Below, piece after piece: positions 1 to 6,286 of a stretch of 10,861 nt of DNA; position 1 is the stretch's first letter; each line of letters starts with the position of its first letter. The notes under the pieces were generated by a model. The model was not told where the DNA came from. It did not search any database and saw only the letters and a list, made by a program, of their open reading frames with translations. Source of the DNA: Prevotella sp. CAG:1092. Lineage in GTDB: Bacteria; Bacteroidota; Bacteroidia; Bacteroidales; Bacteroidaceae. The position numbers and the translations under genes were made by a program. Location of the stretch: NCBI GenBank assembly GCA_000436915.1, contig HF994127.1, positions 1-10,861 of the forward strand. Direction: 5' to 3'.

Positions 1-49
1 GAGTGAAGAGTGAAGAGTGAAGAATGAAGAATGAAGAATGAAGAGTGAA
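1..49. repeat. Heptamer tandem repeat, GARTGAA units (block 1)
   Basis: Seven consecutive 7-base units alternate between GAGTGAA and GAATGAA, starting at the first base of the window, so the array probably continues upstream. It is followed by GAATCAAATA (50-59), and the 16 bases at 44-59 are an exact reverse complement of 151-166, which opens block 2. No gene is seen in 1-203. A further two units in the opposite orientation lie at 80-93. An 8-base-pair hairpin with a 3-base loop (116-123 / 127-134) sits between the blocks. The function is unknown. Confidence 0.9.
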
Positions 50-160
50 GAATCAAATAGACTTTATGGCTATTGATTGTTCGCTCTTCACTCTTTTCGT
101 AAGGGAAGATTAAGTGCGACAACCGAGTTGCCGCAAACCCAACCCCTGGGTATTTGATTC

Positions 161-216
161 TTCACTTTTCACTCTTCACTCTCCATTCTTCACACTTCGT
201 TCTTCACTCTTCACTT
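161..216. repeat. Heptamer tandem repeat, inverted units (block 2)
   Basis: Eight 7-base units of the form TTCACTC, with variants TTCACTT, TCCATTC, TTCACAC and TTCGTTC, run in the opposite orientation to block 1. Together with 151-160 the block forms an imperfect inverted repeat with 1-59, so a large hairpin or cruciform is possible. The stop codon and last codons of the phosphatase gene (204-218) lie inside this block. Confidence 0.88.
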
Positions 217-689
217 ATATGCTTGAGCAAGCCTTGACAAGCATCTTCGAGAAGCTCGATGACGAGCTCGAAACCACGGTCGCCACCATAGTAAGGATCA
301 GGAACTACGGTGTGGCCAGGATGATGAGTAGCAAAATCTGCCATCATGTGAACTTTTTGGCGATCTTGCTCGGTGCGAGCCATAGACATTAGCTCATGAT
401 AGTTTTCGCGATCCATAACTAAGATATAGTCGAAGCGCGAGAAATCATCGTAGCAAATCTGACGAGCACGAGTAGAGAAATCGTAACCATGGTCGGCACC
501 ATGACTGCGCATGCGAGGGTCAGGGAGATTGCCCACATGCCATGGTCCGATGCCAGCAGAGTCTATGCGAAACTTATCACTAAGGTTTGCGGCATCTACG
601 ATATGTTGCATTATTCCCTCTGCAGCCGGAGAGCGACAGATATTGCCAAGACATACGAAGAGAAGGGATGTTGGTTGGGAAGTTTTCAT
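204..689 (-). CDS. Low-molecular-weight protein tyrosine phosphatase
   Basis: This 161-residue cytoplasmic enzyme should hydrolyse phosphotyrosine on proteins. In bacteria such enzymes often act on the tyrosine kinases that control capsule or exopolysaccharide export. The P-loop C-x5-R is present as C13-LGNIC-R19 followed by S20, and the general-acid motif DPYYGG begins at D131, as the family requires. The length fits the family. The ATG at 687-689 was chosen because it places the P-loop close to the N terminus; a longer reading to 884 would run through the terminator and the tRNA gene. The last codons and the TGA stop are made from the heptamer repeat, so the C-terminal tail may vary between strains. 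No kinase partner is visible in the window. No convincing promoter of the Bacteroidetes type was found upstream. Confidence 0.93.
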   Translation of the reverse strand: MKTSQPTSLLFVCLGNICRSPAAEGIMQHIVDAANLSDKFRIDSAGIGPWHVGNLPDPRMRSHGADHGYDFSTRARQICYDDFSRFDYILVMDRENYHELMSMARTEQDRQKVHMMADFATHHPGHTVVPDPYYGGDRGFELVIELLEDACQGLLKHISEE

Positions 690-723
690 GTTATCAAAAA
701 GAGTTTTTAAAGATGATGGAAAT

Positions 724-762
724 GGTATTATAGGGGGTATTGTAGGGGTATTATAGGGGTAT
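724..762. repeat. 11-base tandem repeat containing TATAAT on the minus strand
   Basis: About 3.4 copies of GGTATTATAGG lie at 724-734, 736-746 and 747-757, plus five bases of a fourth copy. One copy has G for A, and there is one extra G between the first two. On the minus strand the first and third copies read CCTATAATACC, which includes the string TATAAT. The array sits between the tRNA terminator and the phosphatase start and so is part of the phosphatase upstream region. Confidence 0.8.
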
Positions 763-769
763 AAACGAA

Positions 770-803
770 AAAAGTCCTGAAAGCATAAACTTTCAGGACT
801 TTT
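770..803. terminator. Symmetric rho-independent terminator after tRNA-His
   Basis: A perfect 14-base-pair inverted repeat (770-783 with 790-803) surrounds a 6-base loop and contains the core AGTCCTGAAAG. On the minus strand it lies a few bases past the tRNA-His 3' end and finishes with a run of six Ts, as expected for an intrinsic terminator. The stem also ends in Ts on the plus strand, so it could stop transcription in both directions. Confidence 0.85.
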
Positions 804-807
804 GCAG

Positions 808-882
808 GGTGCCCGGTGGGACTCGAACCCACGACATTCAGAACCACAATCTGACGCTCTAACCAACTGAACTACGGGCACC
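808..882 (-). tRNA. tRNA-His (anticodon GTG)
   Basis: The minus strand folds as a 75-base cloverleaf. The acceptor arm GTGCCCG / CGGGCAC is preceded by an extra G at position -1 facing a C discriminator base, which is the diagnostic histidine identity feature. The anticodon loop is TTGTGGT with anticodon GTG. The T loop reads TTCGAGT between GTGGG and CCCAC. The CCA end is not encoded and must be added after transcription. The gene is flanked by a clear promoter (911-942) and the terminator at 770-803, so it is a single-gene transcription unit. Confidence 0.97.
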
Positions 883-910
883 ATGTTGGCTTATTGTTTT
901 TAAGCGGTTG

Positions 911-942
911 CAAAGGTACGAGAAATAATTGAAACCACCAAA
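911..942 (-). promoter_or_regulatory. Bacteroidetes-type promoter for tRNA-His
   Basis: On the minus strand TTTG (942-939) is followed after 20 bases by TACCTTTG (918-911). This matches the Bacteroidetes sigma-ABfr consensus of TTTG near -33 and TAnnTTTG near -7. The predicted transcription start is near 904, about 20 bases before the tRNA. The promoter overlaps the inverted repeat at 916-954. Confidence 0.75.
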
Positions 943-954
943 TATTTCTCGTAC
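916..954. terminator. Hairpin after secG, with T-run on the plus strand
   Basis: A perfect 11-base-pair inverted repeat, GTACGAGAAAT (916-926) with its complement at 944-954, encloses a 17-base loop. It lies just past the secG stop. On the plus strand it is followed by seven Ts (955-961), a good intrinsic terminator for plus-strand transcripts, although no plus-strand gene precedes it. On the minus strand the hairpin is followed only by CTTTGC, so termination of secG transcripts would be weaker. The -33 and -7 elements of the tRNA promoter fall in its loop and stem. Confidence 0.6.
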
Positions 955-971
955 TTTTTTTCAAGCCCTTA

Positions 972-1379
972 TTATTTTGCTGGTGTTGCAGGTGCCTCAG
1001 CAGCCTTTGGAGCAGCAGCTTTGGTATCTACAGCCTTAGCATCAGAAGCCTTAGGAGCAGCCTGCTGGCTAGCGCCGAAGCCCTGAGTGTTTGTAGCATT
1101 TGTAGCCTGATTCTGAGTAGCAGCCTGTTCCATTACGCTACTCTCAGTAGAAGCTGTAGGAGCAACATAAGCGCAAATAACGCTGAAAACAACCATAAGA
1201 CCAGCGAGGGTCCATGTAGCTTTTTCTACGAAATCAGTAGTTTTGCGAACGCCCATGATGGCGTTAGACGAAGAGAAGTTAGAAGACAAACCGCCTCCCT
1301 TTGACTCTTGAATAAGTACGATGCCAATCATGAGCAACGATACTATTACAATGAGTACAACGAATAATGTGTAAACCAT
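972..1379 (-). CDS. secG: Preprotein translocase subunit SecG
   Basis: SecG is the small inner-membrane subunit that assists SecYEG-mediated protein export. The 135-residue protein has two hydrophobic segments (about 3-23 and 53-73). Between them is the family loop with ESKGGGLSSNF at about 25-35 and the motif MGVRKTTDFVEK (42-53). Residues 74-135 form a long tail rich in Ala, Lys, Gln and Thr that SecG from Proteobacteria lacks; it looks disordered and ends in Ala/Pro/Lys repeats. The gene starts six bases after the TPR gene stops and has no promoter of its own, so it is probably the last gene of the lptE operon. Confidence 0.93.
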   Translation of the reverse strand: MVYTLFVVLIVIVSLLMIGIVLIQESKGGGLSSNFSSSNAIMGVRKTTDFVEKATWTLAGLMVVFSVICAYVAPTASTESSVMEQAATQNQATNATNTQGFGASQQAAPKASDAKAVDTKAAAPKAAEAPATPAK

Positions 1380-1385
1380 TTTTTT

Positions 1386-2168
1386 TTACTTATTTATTTT
1401 GTTATTTATTATCAGTTTTTCAAGAAAACGTATTTGATCTGCAAAGTAAGCATTTTTTTTTGGATAATTCAAATTTAATTGACTAATAATTTCAAGTGCC
1501 TTTGAATAATTGCCTTGTTTGATATAAATTTTAGCCAAAGTTTCTGTAAAATATCCATTTTCGCCCTCTTTTGCGTCGTCGTCATTGCTATCATCGATAT
1601 CTGGTAGATATTCAGGTTCTTCTTTAAGTTGGATTTTTCCGCCCTCATTGAATATGAAATTATCTATCAAATCATGTCCCTTAAGCTGTGGCGACTGTTG
1701 GCTATCGCCATCGCCCTCCAACTCTGTTTCAAGCAGATACGACACATAGTCGATGGTGGCATCGGCAGGAGTAGGTTTGCGCTTAGTAGCTTTGTCCTCT
1801 TCCTGGTCGGCAGGAATAGAATCGAGGAAGTTGTCGATGAGCGAGATTGTTCTATCGCCATCGGCATCAGCCTTGGCAGTAGCTTTCTCGGTTTTGTTTA
1901 CAGCTGCAAGTTTATAATGAGCAGCCTCAACAAGATTGAACAACACTTTGCGGTCGGTGATATAGATAGCCGAGCGTCGCAATTCTTCGTCGAACGAAGG
2001 GTCGTGGAGCAAATATAAGTTTTGCAACAGCAACAATCTTGCCGTTTGGTAATAAGGATAGAGCGCAAGCAGGCTTCGGAGATCGTAAAGGGTCTCCTTA
2101 TCCAATAGTTCAGGATGTTTGATAAGCTCTGCTAAATCCATATGGGTATTGATGTTGTTGTTAAGCAA
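1386..2168 (-). CDS. TPR-containing protein upstream of secG
   Basis: This 260-residue protein is of unknown function. The N-terminal third (about 10-85) is a helical region with LYDLRSLLALYPYYQTARLL, a stretch I recognise as conserved in Bacteroidales proteins encoded beside secG. A low-complexity acidic linker follows (about 92-200). A C-terminal tetratricopeptide-like unit spans about 205-240, with YFTETLAKIYIKQGNYSKAL, and points to protein-protein interaction. There is no signal peptide or membrane segment, so it is probably cytoplasmic. Translation could begin at the first ATG (2168) or at residue 10 (2141), where the conserved part MDLAELIKHPE begins; I consider the second equally likely. 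It lies between lptE (59-base gap) and secG (6-base gap), which suggests a role linked to envelope biogenesis; that is inference. Confidence 0.82.
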   Translation of the reverse strand: MLNNNINTHMDLAELIKHPELLDKETLYDLRSLLALYPYYQTARLLLLQNLYLLHDPSFDEELRRSAIYITDRKVLFNLVEAAHYKLAAVNKTEKATAKADADGDRTISLIDNFLDSIPADQEEDKATKRKPTPADATIDYVSYLLETELEGDGDSQQSPQLKGHDLIDNFIFNEGGKIQLKEEPEYLPDIDDSNDDDAKEGENGYFTETLAKIYIKQGNYSKALEIISQLNLNYPKKNAYFADQIRFLEKLIINNKINK

Positions 2169-2227
2169 TGTTTTTGTAATGTAGATTCTAATGATTAAGT
2201 ATTTCGATTATTTGTCGCCAACGCTCA

Positions 2228-2767
2228 TTACCAGTTAGCCACGGTGGCATTGAATATCTGGTCGGTGAGGTCTTTCACCATCTGAGTTACGAGTTCCTCT
2301 TGCACAGCATTGAGGCTCTTAGTAGTCTCGTAGGTAGATGTGGCAGTAAACTGCTTTTCAAAGTCCTCAGAGTGGTTGGTATTATTGACAAATCTCACAT
2401 TAACAGTCATCGAGAGTTCGGTTTGAGCCGAATATCCTTCTGCCGACACCGACTTATTGCGCTGCGAATATTGTGTAATCTGTCCCTCTATCACGAGGTC
2501 GCCACCACGCTTCACCTGCTGCAGTTTGGTATGGTTGGCAAAAGCGTCTTTCAACTGATTGTTGAACATTGGCGCCATTGGTCCCCAGATATATGTGCTT
2601 CGGTTAGGGAAGTCGGCTATGCGTATGGTCTTGACCTTTGAATAGTCGATGCTTGCCATATTAAATTTATACGACACGCTACATGCTGCCACCACCATGA
2701 GTGCTGTTAAGGCTATGGCAGCAGAAGCCAAACGACGTATGCGAAACTTCAGAGAGTTATTCTTCAT
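2228..2767 (-). CDS. lptE: LPS assembly lipoprotein LptE
   Basis: LptE is an outer-membrane lipoprotein that plugs the LptD barrel and helps deliver LPS to the cell surface. The 179-residue product begins with a basic N terminus (KNNSLKFRIRR) and a hydrophobic stretch ending in the lipobox VAAC, with the lipidated cysteine at residue 29. The mature part starts with SVSYKFNMASIDYSKVKTI and has the alternating strand pattern and the NRSTYIWGPMAPMFNNQLKD segment typical of Bacteroidetes LptE. The start at 2767 was chosen because it gives a normal lipoprotein signal; longer readings add residues ahead of it. The start overlaps the end of the regulator gene by 11 bases, implying translational coupling. 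LptD is not in the window. Confidence 0.88.
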   Translation of the reverse strand: MKNNSLKFRIRRLASAAIALTALMVVAACSVSYKFNMASIDYSKVKTIRIADFPNRSTYIWGPMAPMFNNQLKDAFANHTKLQQVKRGGDLVIEGQITQYSQRNKSVSAEGYSAQTELSMTVNVRFVNNTNHSEDFEKQFTATSTYETTKSLNAVQEELVTQMVKDLTDQIFNATVANW

Positions 2768-4022
2768 AATTGTCAAGTCCATATTCTTTAATTCTTCTGT
2801 ATAGTGTGCGGTCGCTGATGCCAAGCTCAGCAGCAGCCAAACGGCGGTTGCCGTTGTTGCGTTCAAGGGCTTTCTCTATCATCTTTCGATTAAAGTCCTT
2901 GAGGTTCAAATTATCGTTTGAAGCCGGAGCCTCATCGTGATGCTTGTCGGTAGTAACCTCCTCGGCATCAATAAAATCGGCTGTAGGTTCTGGCTGATGA
3001 TAGTCGTTGTCAACATATCCCAAGCGAGCAGGAGCAGGAGCCAAGCGAGCAGGAGCAGGAGTATTTAGCATGCTATGCTGGTCTTTCATCTGCTTTTTAA
3101 GATCGTTTAGCTCGCGTCTTAAGTCGCTGACATTGCCACGAAGCTCATACAATATTTTATATAGTATCTCGCGTTCGCTTTCGAAAGAGTGAGATCCTCC
3201 ATCGCCAGCAATAGCGAGCTGCATGCTTTCAGGATCTTGCGGAATATACCTTTTCAGCGTTTCCACATCGATGATTCTTTCTTGGCTCAACACCGACATC
3301 TGCTCTGTGATATTCTTCAGCTGTCGCACATTACCAGGCCATTTGTAGCCGAGCATAATCTGCTTAGCATCCTCAGAGAGAGTAATCTTTGGCAGTCGGT
3401 ATTTCTCTGCCATCTGCATAGCGAATAGACGGAAGAGAAGCAAAATATCGTTGCCACGATCGCGCAAAGGCGGCATCTGAATAGGAATGGTGTTAAGACG
3501 ATAGTAGAGGTCTTCGCGGAAGCGTCCCTCAGTAATTGCCTTTTGCATATTCACGTTGGTGGCAGCAACAATTCTGACATCGGTCTTCATTATCTTTGTT
3601 CCGCCCACACGAATATATTCGCCAGTCTCGAGCACACGCAATAAGCGAGCCTGAGTGGCAAGAGGCAGTTCGCCCACCTCGTCGAGGAAGATGGTTCCCT
3701 TGTTTGCAATACCGAAATATCCTTCGCTCTCTCCTATAGCACCAGTAAACGAGCCTTTCTCATGACCGAAGAGTTCGCTATCGATAGTGCCTTCAGGGAT
3801 AGAACCACAGTTGATAGCAAAATAGCGTTCGCGTCGGCGTGGACTATTGTCGTGGATGATGCGAGGAAGAATCTCCTTGCCCACTCCACTTTCGCCAACT
3901 ACAAGCACACTAAGGTCTGTGGGCGCCACCTGCATGGCAACGTCCAATGCACGATTTAAAGCATCGCAGTTGCCCACGATGTTGTATCGTTGTTTTATCT
4001 TTTGCAGTTCTTCTGTGTTCAT
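2757..4022 (-). CDS. Sigma-54-dependent transcriptional activator, no receiver domain
   Basis: This 421-residue bacterial enhancer-binding protein should bind DNA upstream of RpoN promoters and use ATP to open the complex. The AAA+ domain occupies about 15-260: Walker A GESGVGKE (43-50), sigma-54 contact loop GSFTGA (90-95, a variant of GAFTGA), Walker B GTIFLDEV (109-116), GRFREDLYYRL (166-176), PLRDRG (185-190) and WPGNVRQL (228-235). A variable, partly coiled linker (about 280-370) contains a 7-residue tandem repeat. A Fis-type helix-turn-helix lies at about 390-416 (RRLAAAELGISDRTLYRRI). The protein starts directly with the AAA+ region and has no receiver or sensor domain, so its activity must be controlled in another way. 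It is coupled to lptE by an 11-base overlap, which makes a role in envelope control plausible. A weak TAATTTTG lies 8-15 bases before the ATG. Confidence 0.93.
   Translation of the reverse strand: MNTEELQKIKQRYNIVGNCDALNRALDVAMQVAPTDLSVLVVGESGVGKEILPRIIHDNSPRRRERYFAINCGSIPEGTIDSELFGHEKGSFTGAIGESEGYFGIANKGTIFLDEVGELPLATQARLLRVLETGEYIRVGGTKIMKTDVRIVAATNVNMQKAITEGRFREDLYYRLNTIPIQMPPLRDRGNDILLLFRLFAMQMAEKYRLPKITLSEDAKQIMLGYKWPGNVRQLKNITEQMSVLSQERIIDVETLKRYIPQDPESMQLAIAGDGGSHSFESEREILYKILYELRGNVSDLRRELNDLKKQMKDQHSMLNTPAPARLAPAPARLGYVDNDYHQPEPTADFIDAEEVTTDKHHDEAPASNDNLNLKDFNRKMIEKALERNNGNRRLAAAELGISDRTLYRRIKEYGLDNYEE
3020..3061. repeat. Perfect 21-base in-frame tandem repeat in the activator gene
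   Basis: Two identical 21-base copies (3020-3040 and 3041-3061) encode the residues APARL twice within APARLAPAPARL (about 323-334) in the linker before the helix-turn-helix. Because the unit is a multiple of three, copy-number change would lengthen or shorten the linker by seven residues without a frameshift. Confidence 0.9.
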
Positions 4023-4085
4023 TTCTTGGCAAAATTACAAACTTTTATTGAGAAAAGCCTTATTTGTTATGAACTTTTATAAGTC

Positions 4086-4114
4086 ACACTCCCCTTATAT
4101 ATATAATAAGGTGT
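4086..4114. other. AT-rich inverted repeat between flippase-like gene and activator gene
   Basis: CCTTAT (4093-4098) pairs with ATAAGG (4106-4111) across a 7-base AT loop, with possible extra pairing of ACAC and GTGT outside. It lies 8 bases past the flippase-like stop on the minus strand but has no T-run there. It may slow or partly stop transcription; support is weak. Confidence 0.3.
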
Positions 4115-4118
4115 AATC

Positions 4119-5111
4119 CTACTTTACCTGTTTAGCCGACTTGCCAAACTTTATTAGCAAAAGGCCGATGCCCGTCCACACGAGTTCGCGCAAGCGCACT
4201 ATCAAGGCTACTAATATGCCACCGCTGGCAGTAGCGCCAAGGCGAGTTGCCGACATCAGGAAACCACCCTCGCGACCAACAAGCTGCAACGGCATAAAGA
4301 AAAGCATATTGGCAAACAGCGTGGTGAAAGCAATGATTAGAATACATTGCACATAGCTGATGCCAGGATTTACCACCAAGAGGATGAAATACACCTCGAG
4401 CGCCGACAATATTCTGCATGCCACTTCCAATACCACCGCCATAACGAAGGTCTTTGGACTCTGCTTATGCAGGGCTGCAATCTGCGTATCTATAGTGTCG
4501 AGCTGCTCACGATGTTTCTCCACAAATGGCTGTGCCCACTTCTTCACCAACGGCATGTGGCGCAGAAGATTCATCACACGGTTTGCCAATCCCTTACGAT
4601 AGCCAATGATGAAAAACCACAGGCCGAGCATGCAGAATGCCGCTGCCGCAAGAAGGAATGACGCCATGAATACCGACATTGGCTGTGTAGCCACATATAG
4701 GAATATGGAGATAAACCAAAACCAGAAATGGCTAAAGATATGCGTCATTGCATATAGTATCACCGACGACGAAGCCCTCTCGGTGCCAATCTTCGGTGCG
4801 AGTTCCATAATGCGGTATGGTTCGCCGCCCATCAGTCCGCCTGGAGTGGCATAGTTGAGGGCAAAGCCTGAGATGGTTACTTTATACAGCCACCAGAAGT
4901 TCACCTTCGACTTTCCACCAGCATTGATGATAAGATACCATGCCGAGGTGTTAAATATATACAGGAATATCCACAGCACCAATACTGCTACAAACCAATA
5001 TCCTGCATGACGTAGTCCTTGCCAAACCTGCTGAAAGTCGAGCTGTGTGACCATCACCACCAGCACGGCAATACCAAATATAAAGAATATATTCTGATAT
5101 CTCTTCTTCAT
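4119..5111 (-). CDS. Flippase-like integral membrane protein (LPG_synthase_TM / UPF0104 family)
   Basis: This 330-residue polytopic inner-membrane protein has about seven or eight hydrophobic segments, for example about 8-23, 38-62, 118-140, 146-170, 222-247, 252-275 and 295-320. It carries two family signatures: TPGGLMGGEPYR (89-100) and PLQLVGREGG (274-283). Members include the membrane domain of lysyl-phosphatidylglycerol synthase and related proteins thought to move lipids or lipid-linked molecules across the membrane; there is no aminoacyl-transferase domain here, so a flippase-like or unknown lipid role is the most that can be said. The start follows the pdxA-like stop by 8 bases, so the two are co-transcribed. 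A 96-base gap with an AT-rich hairpin separates it from the downstream activator gene. The exact substrate is unknown. Confidence 0.85.
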   Translation of the reverse strand: MKKRYQNIFFIFGIAVLVVMVTQLDFQQVWQGLRHAGYWFVAVLVLWIFLYIFNTSAWYLIINAGGKSKVNFWWLYKVTISGFALNYATPGGLMGGEPYRIMELAPKIGTERASSSVILYAMTHIFSHFWFWFISIFLYVATQPMSVFMASFLLAAAAFCMLGLWFFIIGYRKGLANRVMNLLRHMPLVKKWAQPFVEKHREQLDTIDTQIAALHKQSPKTFVMAVVLEVACRILSALEVYFILLVVNPGISYVQCILIIAFTTLFANMLFFMPLQLVGREGGFLMSATRLGATASGGILVALIVRLRELVWTGIGLLLIKFGKSAKQVK

Positions 5112-5119
5112 TATATCTT

Positions 5120-6232
5120 TTATTGTTGTCTTTCCTTTATAGCATTCTCATGCTTCTTAGGTATTGCAAATCTCACCTTTTCGCTATCATCGCGTTTTTC
5201 ATGATACAGCTTAGGCAGAGGATTTGCCAATGGCTCATCATAGTCGATGGCATTGCGGAAAGCGTCGATAGCGCAATAAATAGCATGGCGGAAAGATGTT
5301 TCGTCAGCTCTACCCATGCCTGCGATGTCGAAACGAGGATTCATATCGGCAGCTGTCACTACTACAGGCATTCCTGCAATGAAGTTTATCATATAGTCGG
5401 CAGACAAGGCTGCAAGAGGAGCCACGCCCTGATCGTGATACATTGCCAATATTCCGTCAAAAGCATAATAGTCGCCATTGCTAAAGAAATCATCTACAGC
5501 ATAAGGTCCAAAGGCATTAATGCCCTCGGTAGCCAACTGGTCGATAGTTGGAGCAATAATCTCTTGCTCTTCCTTGCCTCCATTGCTTGTTTGCGGATTT
5601 AGAGCAAGCACCGCAACACGAGGAGACGAGATGCGGAAATGGCGCTTCAAAGCGGTATGGAAAGCCTTGATACTTGCCGAAAGTTGCTCGGTTGTTATTG
5701 CAGCAGCCACATTGCGCAGAGGCAAGCCGTCGGTAGCCAAAGCCATGCGCACCTGCTCTGTAGCCATCACGCGAATGGCCTTATTGCCTTCGCCGAGACA
5801 AGCCTCGATGTATTCAAAGTTGCCTGGATAATTGAAACCTTCAGGCTTGATATTATTCTCGCTTGCAGGGCCGAGCACCAAGACATCAAACAAACCATCT
5901 TTGAAGTCGGCAATAGCGCGGTCTACAGCAGCAAGAGCAGCCTTGCCACCCTCAGCGCATTCCAATCCTAAGTCTATTTTCACCTCTTCGTCGAAGGCTG
6001 TTATAATATTTAGCTTGTCTTCTTTAGCCTCATCAGCATTTGATATGATTGTGAAATTTGCCTGCATATTCAATGCGTTGCGATGATAAGCAGCCACCTT
6101 TGGCGAGCCATACACAATAGGAGTGCACAGCTCGAGCATCTCAGGCTCGGCAAATGTCTTAAAAATCAGCTCATATCCTATACCGTTGGTGTCGCCTTGA
6201 GTAATGGCTACACGTATCTTTCTATTTTCCAT
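5120..6232 (-). CDS. PdxA-like protein with degenerate active site
   Basis: This 370-residue protein aligns by eye over its full length with PdxA, the 4-hydroxythreonine-4-phosphate dehydrogenase of the DXP-dependent pyridoxal phosphate pathway. Retained pieces include GDTNGIGYEL (13-22), RVMATEQVRMALAT (154-167) and MYHDQG (264-269, metal histidine H266). The functional motifs are largely gone. From memory of E. coli PdxA, GHTEF has become GNFEY (N138 for the first metal histidine), TTHLPL has become TDGLPL (167-172), LNPHAG has become LNPQTS (Q214 for the second metal histidine, with a shortened loop after it), the PxxK lysine region has become GPASEN (121-126), and the SxDHGTA motif has become AADMNPR (294-300). 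It is probably not a normal dehydrogenase; it may have a new activity or a binding role. The reading frame is intact, so it is not a pseudogene. It lies between rlmN and the flippase-like gene (54- and 8-base gaps). Confidence 0.85.
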   Translation of the reverse strand: MENRKIRVAITQGDTNGIGYELIFKTFAEPEMLELCTPIVYGSPKVAAYHRNALNMQANFTIISNADEAKEDKLNIITAFDEEVKIDLGLECAEGGKAALAAVDRAIADFKDGLFDVLVLGPASENNIKPEGFNYPGNFEYIEACLGEGNKAIRVMATEQVRMALATDGLPLRNVAAAITTEQLSASIKAFHTALKRHFRISSPRVAVLALNPQTSNGGKEEQEIIAPTIDQLATEGINAFGPYAVDDFFSNGDYYAFDGILAMYHDQGVAPLAALSADYMINFIAGMPVVVTAADMNPRFDIAGMGRADETSFRHAIYCAIDAFRNAIDYDEPLANPLPKLYHEKRDDSEKVRFAIPKKHENAIKERQQ

Positions 6233-6286
6233 TTATCTTGATAGTTGTTTTATTTAGACTATTGTCAGTTTTGTCACTACTCTTTT

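Noticed and set aside
116..134. Hairpin as the phosphatase terminator
   Set aside because: The 8-base-pair stem with one G-U pair has no T-run on either strand and lies about 70 bases past the stop.
1..216. CRISPR-like array
   Set aside because: The units are 7 bases, contiguous and without spacers, and no cas genes are present.
690..884. N-terminal extension of the phosphatase reading frame by 65 residues
   Set aside because: The extension crosses the repeat, the terminator and the tRNA-His gene; the P-loop position fits the start at 689.
1629..2018. Plus-strand reading frame of 129 codons opposite the TPR gene
   Set aside because: It is antisense to a gene with recognisable conserved segments, has no promoter or motif, and its composition is what the complementary strand would give.
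2768..2866. Longer N terminus for LptE
   Set aside because: Starting at 2767 gives a normal lipoprotein signal with a VAAC lipobox; the extension lies inside the activator's helix-turn-helix coding region.
4030..4037. TAATTTTG as a promoter for the activator gene on the minus strand
   Set aside because: There is no TTTG at the right distance and transcription would start at or next to the ATG, so the match may be chance in AT-rich sequence.
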